From an uncultured Clostridia bacterium (GTDB taxonomy: Bacteria > Bacillota > Clostridia > TANB77 > CAG-508), in assembly GCA_947595555.1 (NCBI GenBank), contig CANQES010000061.1:1-8306 (forward strand): a DNA stretch of 8,306 bases, given 5' to 3'. Both the position numbers and the translations under genes were made by a program. Positions within the stretch are counted from its first letter, which is position 1, and every line of letters starts with the position of its first letter. Shown here piece by piece: positions 5,380-8,306 of the stretch. The notes under the pieces were generated by a model. It worked only from the letters and a program-made list of their open reading frames with translations. It was not told the DNA's origin and ran no database searches.

Positions 5380-6882
5380 ATGAACTCATTATGGTTAGAA
5401 ACAGTTAAGAAAGCAAGAGACTTTTCATCTCTTTCTTATGATATAGAAACAGACATATGTATAATAGGAGCAGGAATTTTTGGACTCACATGTGCTTATT
5501 ATTTAAGTAGATTGGGTTTTAAGGTTGTTGTTTTAGAAAAAGATGGCATTGGTGAAAAATCAACAGGACATACAACGGCTAAAATAACAAGTCAGCATGG
5601 GCTATTTTATGATTATTTAATTCAAGCTTATGGAAAGAAGACGGCATCTTATTATTTAGAAGCAAATGAAAAGGCAATTGAAAATATTAAGCAAATTATC
5701 GATAAGGAAAAAATTAAATGTGACTTTGAATATCAAAATAGTTATGTTTATACCACTAAAAAATCAGAAGTAAGAGCTATAAAAAAAGAAGTATCTGCAG
5801 TCGAATCACTTGGATATCCTTGCGAATATGTTACAAAAACAGGCTTGCCATTTGACATTGAAGGGGCAATCTGCTTCAAAAATCAGGCACAATTGAATCC
5901 TATAAAATATTTATATGGATTATGCGATAGTATTATCAACTATGGAGGGCACATTTATACACATTCTGTTGCTACGAATGTAGAAAAAAATAATGATGAT
6001 ATGTATGTAACTTATACTGATACTAATACAGTCAAAAGCAAATATGTAATAATTGCAACACACTATCCATTTATTAATTTCCCAGGATTATATTTTACAA
6101 AAATGTATCAGTCTACATCCTATCTAATTGCTGTTGATACTAAAAAAACACTTTTTAATGGAATGTATATTAATTTTACAAATCCTATTTTTTCTTATCG
6201 TACAGCTAAATACGAAGGAAAAGAGTTATTAATCGTTGGAGGCGGAGATCATAAAACTGGGCAGCCTTCATGTTATCAAGATACTTATGGGATTTTAGAA
6301 AAAGAAGTTAAAAAATATTATCCTGATAGTGAAGTTTTATTTCGTTGGAATACAAGAGACTGTATGTCTTTGGATAAAATTCCATATATAGGCACATATT
6401 CTAATCTAATGCCAAATGTTTATGTAGGTACTGGTTTTAAAAAATGGGGAATGACATCTTCAAATGTTGCAGCAAATATTATTGTTGATAAAATCTGTGG
6501 TAATAAAAATAAATATGAACATATTTTCCGCTCTTCCCGTATAAAACCTATTAAAAATAGGGATGAAATGAAAAATATGATTGTCCAATCTACTAATTCA
6601 CTATTTTTCGAAAAATTAAAACGTGCTAACATGGATTTTGATAAAATTGAAAATAATTCAGGTAGTATTATAGAAGTAAATAGTCAAAAAGTAGGTATTT
6701 ATAAAGATTCTGAAGGCAAAATCTATGCTGTAAAGCCTATTTGTACGCATTTGGGGTGTTTGCTTTCTTGGAATGATGTTGATAAGACTTGGGATTGTCC
6801 TTGCCATGGGTCACGTTTTGATTATAAAGGAAAGAATTTATATGACCCCGCATTTAAAGATTTAGACATATATGAAGTATAG
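5380..6882 (+). CDS. FAD-dependent oxidoreductase with C-terminal Rieske [2Fe-2S] domain, YhfW-like (500 aa)
   Basis: This is a two-domain redox protein resembling Bacillus subtilis YhfW. The N-terminal DAO-type FAD domain starts with DICIIGAGIFG (dinucleotide-binding glycines G30, G32, G35) and VVVLEKD (E53, ribose contact). It continues through GHTTAKIT (63-70) to the late FAD segment around NVYVGTGFKKWGMT (346-359). A linker of about 60 residues leads to the Rieske domain. There CTHLGC (455-460) and CPCHGS (473-478) supply the cluster ligands C455, H457, C473 and H476, plus the stabilising disulfide pair C460/C475. The protein is probably soluble, with no signal peptide. It likely passes electrons between flavin and cluster; the substrate of YhfW-like enzymes is not established. 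Divergent from the aminopeptidase gene, with no clear terminator before the next promoter. Confidence 0.93.
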   Translation: MNSLWLETVKKARDFSSLSYDIETDICIIGAGIFGLTCAYYLSRLGFKVVVLEKDGIGEKSTGHTTAKITSQHGLFYDYLIQAYGKKTASYYLEANEKAIENIKQIIDKEKIKCDFEYQNSYVYTTKKSEVRAIKKEVSAVESLGYPCEYVTKTGLPFDIEGAICFKNQAQLNPIKYLYGLCDSIINYGGHIYTHSVATNVEKNNDDMYVTYTDTNTVKSKYVIIATHYPFINFPGLYFTKMYQSTSYLIAVDTKKTLFNGMYINFTNPIFSYRTAKYEGKELLIVGGGDHKTGQPSCYQDTYGILEKEVKKYYPDSEVLFRWNTRDCMSLDKIPYIGTYSNLMPNVYVGTGFKKWGMTSSNVAANIIVDKICGNKNKYEHIFRSSRIKPIKNRDEMKNMIVQSTNSLFFEKLKRANMDFDKIENNSGSIIEVNSQKVGIYKDSEGKIYAVKPICTHLGCLLSWNDVDKTWDCPCHGSRFDYKGKNLYDPAFKDLDIYEV

Positions 6883-6926
6883 TACGAAAACATGTAAGAA
6901 AAACTGAAATAATATCTTACAACATC

Positions 6927-6955
6927 TTGACATAATTCAAGCACATTGATAGAAT
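6927..6955 (+). promoter_or_regulatory. strong sigma-A-type promoter for the prepilin/FGE-fold gene
   Basis: TTGACA (6927-6932, perfect) and TAGAAT (6950-6955, 5 of 6) are separated by exactly 17 bases. Transcription would start near 6962, leaving a leader of about 60 bases. This is the best promoter in the window and marks the gene at 7022 as a separate unit. Confidence 0.8.
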
Positions 6956-7021
6956 AGCCAATAAGAGAATACTAAATATAAAAAAGGACATAATAACAAA
7001 AGAAAGTGGAGGAATGAGAAA

Positions 7022-8306
7022 ATGAGGAAAAACAGAGGAATAACATTAATAGCATTAGTGATCACGATAATAGTATTATTAATTTTAGCAGGAGTAAGTA
7101 TAGCAACATTGCTTGGAAATAATGGAATATTAAATCAAGCAGAAAAGGCAAGAGTAGAAAACAGAGGAGCAACAGTAGAAGAAGAATGCAACTTGTGGAA
7201 AACAAATAAAAAAATGGATAGTCAAACAGCACAAGGAACAGCGCAAACATTAGAAGGATTATTAGATAGCTTAGAAGAAAGAAGCTTAATAACAGCAGAA
7301 GAAAGAGCAACAATAGAAGAAACAGGAGACATAACAATAGGAAGTAGAACAATAGATTTTGGAAAAGAAGAACCACCAGTAAAAGTACCAGCAACCGTAG
7401 AAGAGGCAATAACAAGTAAGCATATATATCAAGAAAATGAAAATAGAGAAATAAAAGATGCGTATGGAAACAAAGTAAAAGTACCAGCAGGATTTAAAGT
7501 TGTAGAAGGAGAAAATGTAACAAAAGGAGTAGTAATAGAAGATGCAACATATGAAAATACACAAGGAAGTCAATTTGTATGGATACCAGTAGGAACAATT
7601 TATACAGATGAAGCAAAAACAGGAGATAATGCTAAGTCAATAAACTTAAATAGATATACATTTGCAGAAGATGGCACACCAACACCACATAATCAAGAGA
7701 CTATAGAGAGTTGTTTTCAAGAATTAAAAACATCAGACAAAGAAAACGCAACAGCTAAGGAAAGTGTGTATGATGCATTTACAGTAAAACAAGCTAGTGA
7801 AAAAACGAAAGTAGAAGAAGCAGGAGGATATTATATAGGAAGATATGAAGCAAGAGTAGAAGGATATACGGAGAAGAAAACAAGTAATAGTGCTAGTGAT
7901 AAAAATTGGACAGGATATACAGGAGGAAAATTAGTAGAAAAGCCAAATGAACAAGTATTTAATTATATAACACAAAACAAGGCAACAGAGTTATGTAAAA
8001 GTATGTATCAGTCAGATACATTTGAAAGTGATTTAATGAATAGTTATGCATGGGATACGGCAATAGTATTTTTACAAACATTTGATGATAGAAGTTCAGA
8101 AGCGAAAATAAAACAATATTCACAACAAAATAGCTTAAATACAGACAACGTAGCAGATAAAGGAACAAATAAATTAACTGATAATACTAAACAAGATGTA
8201 ATATGTAATATCTGGGATATGGCAAGTAATTGTTTAGAATGGACGACAGAAACCAATAGCAATTCCAGCGGTACGTGTGTCGCTAGGGGAGGCCACTATG
8301 GTCTCA
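7022..8306 (+). CDS. prepilin-leader surface protein with C-terminal FGE/C-type-lectin-fold domain (3' end outside window); candidate DGR target
   Basis: The frame runs open to the right edge, giving 428 residues. GGAGG (7008-7012) lies 9 bases before the ATG. Residues 1-6 (MRKNRG) and the hydrophobic stretch ITLIALVITIIVLLILAGVSI (7-27) form a type IV prepilin-like leader, cleavable after G6. The usual Glu at mature position 5 is Ala here, so it may serve as an anchor or secretion signal more than a pilus subunit. A Lys/Glu/Thr-rich region (35-180) follows. The FGE-sulfatase (SUMF1)-like fold then begins with QGSQFVWIPVG (181-191), GGYYIGRYEAR (268-278), SYAWDTAIVF (341-350), WDMASNCLEW (398-407) and CVARGGHYGL (419-428). 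L428 sits where active formylglycine-generating enzymes carry a catalytic Cys, so the domain is more likely ligand-binding than enzymatic. Codon use is extremely A-rich until the last ~45 bases. Confidence 0.88.
   Translation, partial: MRKNRGITLIALVITIIVLLILAGVSIATLLGNNGILNQAEKARVENRGATVEEECNLWKTNKKMDSQTAQGTAQTLEGLLDSLEERSLITAEERATIEETGDITIGSRTIDFGKEEPPVKVPATVEEAITSKHIYQENENREIKDAYGNKVKVPAGFKVVEGENVTKGVVIEDATYENTQGSQFVWIPVGTIYTDEAKTGDNAKSINLNRYTFAEDGTPTPHNQETIESCFQELKTSDKENATAKESVYDAFTVKQASEKTKVEEAGGYYIGRYEARVEGYTEKKTSNSASDKNWTGYTGGKLVEKPNEQVFNYITQNKATELCKSMYQSDTFESDLMNSYAWDTAIVFLQTFDDRSSEAKIKQYSQQNSLNTDNVADKGTNKLTDNTKQDVICNIWDMASNCLEWTTETNSNSSGTCVARGGHYGL
8262..8306 (+). other. putative start of a DGR variable region (cut by window end)
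   Basis: These 45 bases hold 8 A (18%) and 26 G+C (58%), whereas the preceding gene body has about 45-50% A. They encode residues from about S415 through CVARGGHYGL. In FGE/C-type-lectin-fold proteins this is the segment leading into the C-terminal ligand-binding surface that retroelements diversify by adenine mutagenesis. No template repeat or reverse transcriptase is visible in the window, so the identification rests on composition, position and protein architecture. Confidence 0.4.

Noticed and set aside
6893..6921. TGTAAGA / TCTTACA inverted repeat as terminator of the FAD/Rieske gene
   Set aside because: The loop is 15 bases, the stem has only seven mostly A-T pairs, and no T-run follows.
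7062..7573. Long minus-strand frames rich in Leu, Phe and Cys opposite the prepilin/FGE-fold gene
   Set aside because: They are by-products of the A-rich sense strand. There is no ribosome site, composition is repetitive, and the plus-strand gene has clear domains.
8170..8306. Active formylglycine-generating enzyme
   Set aside because: The position after RGG where active enzymes have Cys is Leu (RGGHYGL), and the protein carries a prepilin-like anchor.

Overview
The window is AT-rich (roughly 28-30% G+C by eye), with AGGAGG-type ribosome sites, sigma-A-like promoters and hairpin-plus-T-tract terminators. Together with the gene set (DUF1848, TspO, an M18 aminopeptidase, a YhfW-like FAD/Rieske protein, and a prepilin-like leader starting GITLIALVITI) this points to a low-GC Firmicute, most likely an uncultured gut-type Clostridia member. 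TGA is not needed as a sense codon anywhere, so the standard bacterial code fits.

Layout. (1) 3-674 (+): C-terminal three quarters of a DUF1848 protein with a radical-SAM-like CxxxCxxC cluster, followed by a possible decayed coding tail. (2) 875-1975 (+): an unrecognised cytosolic HExxH protein with its own promoter and a terminator shared with (3) 2025-2483 (-): a TspO/MBR membrane protein. (4) 2640-3074 (+): a small Met-rich helical protein divergent from tspO. Its terminator overlaps the end of (5) 3100-3246 (-): a 48-residue small gene with a promoter and operator-like palindromes upstream. (6) 3488-3829 (+): an XRE-type repressor. A G+C-rich REP-like hairpin separates it from the convergent (7) 3870-5267 (-): an M18 aminopeptidase. 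(8) 5380-6882 (+): an FAD oxidoreductase fused to a Rieske domain. (9) 7022 to the right edge (+): a prepilin-anchored protein with an FGE/C-type-lectin-fold domain, cut by the window end.

Genes 1-8 look like a mosaic of short, mostly single-gene transcription units for housekeeping, redox and stress roles rather than one pathway. Gene 9 is the most exciting part. Its last ~45 bases switch abruptly from about 45-50% A to 18% A and 58% G+C, just where the domain enters the ...CVARGG.. segment. In related surface proteins this is where the variable region written by a diversity-generating retroelement (DGR) begins. The template repeat and reverse transcriptase, if present, lie outside the window, so this remains an inference.
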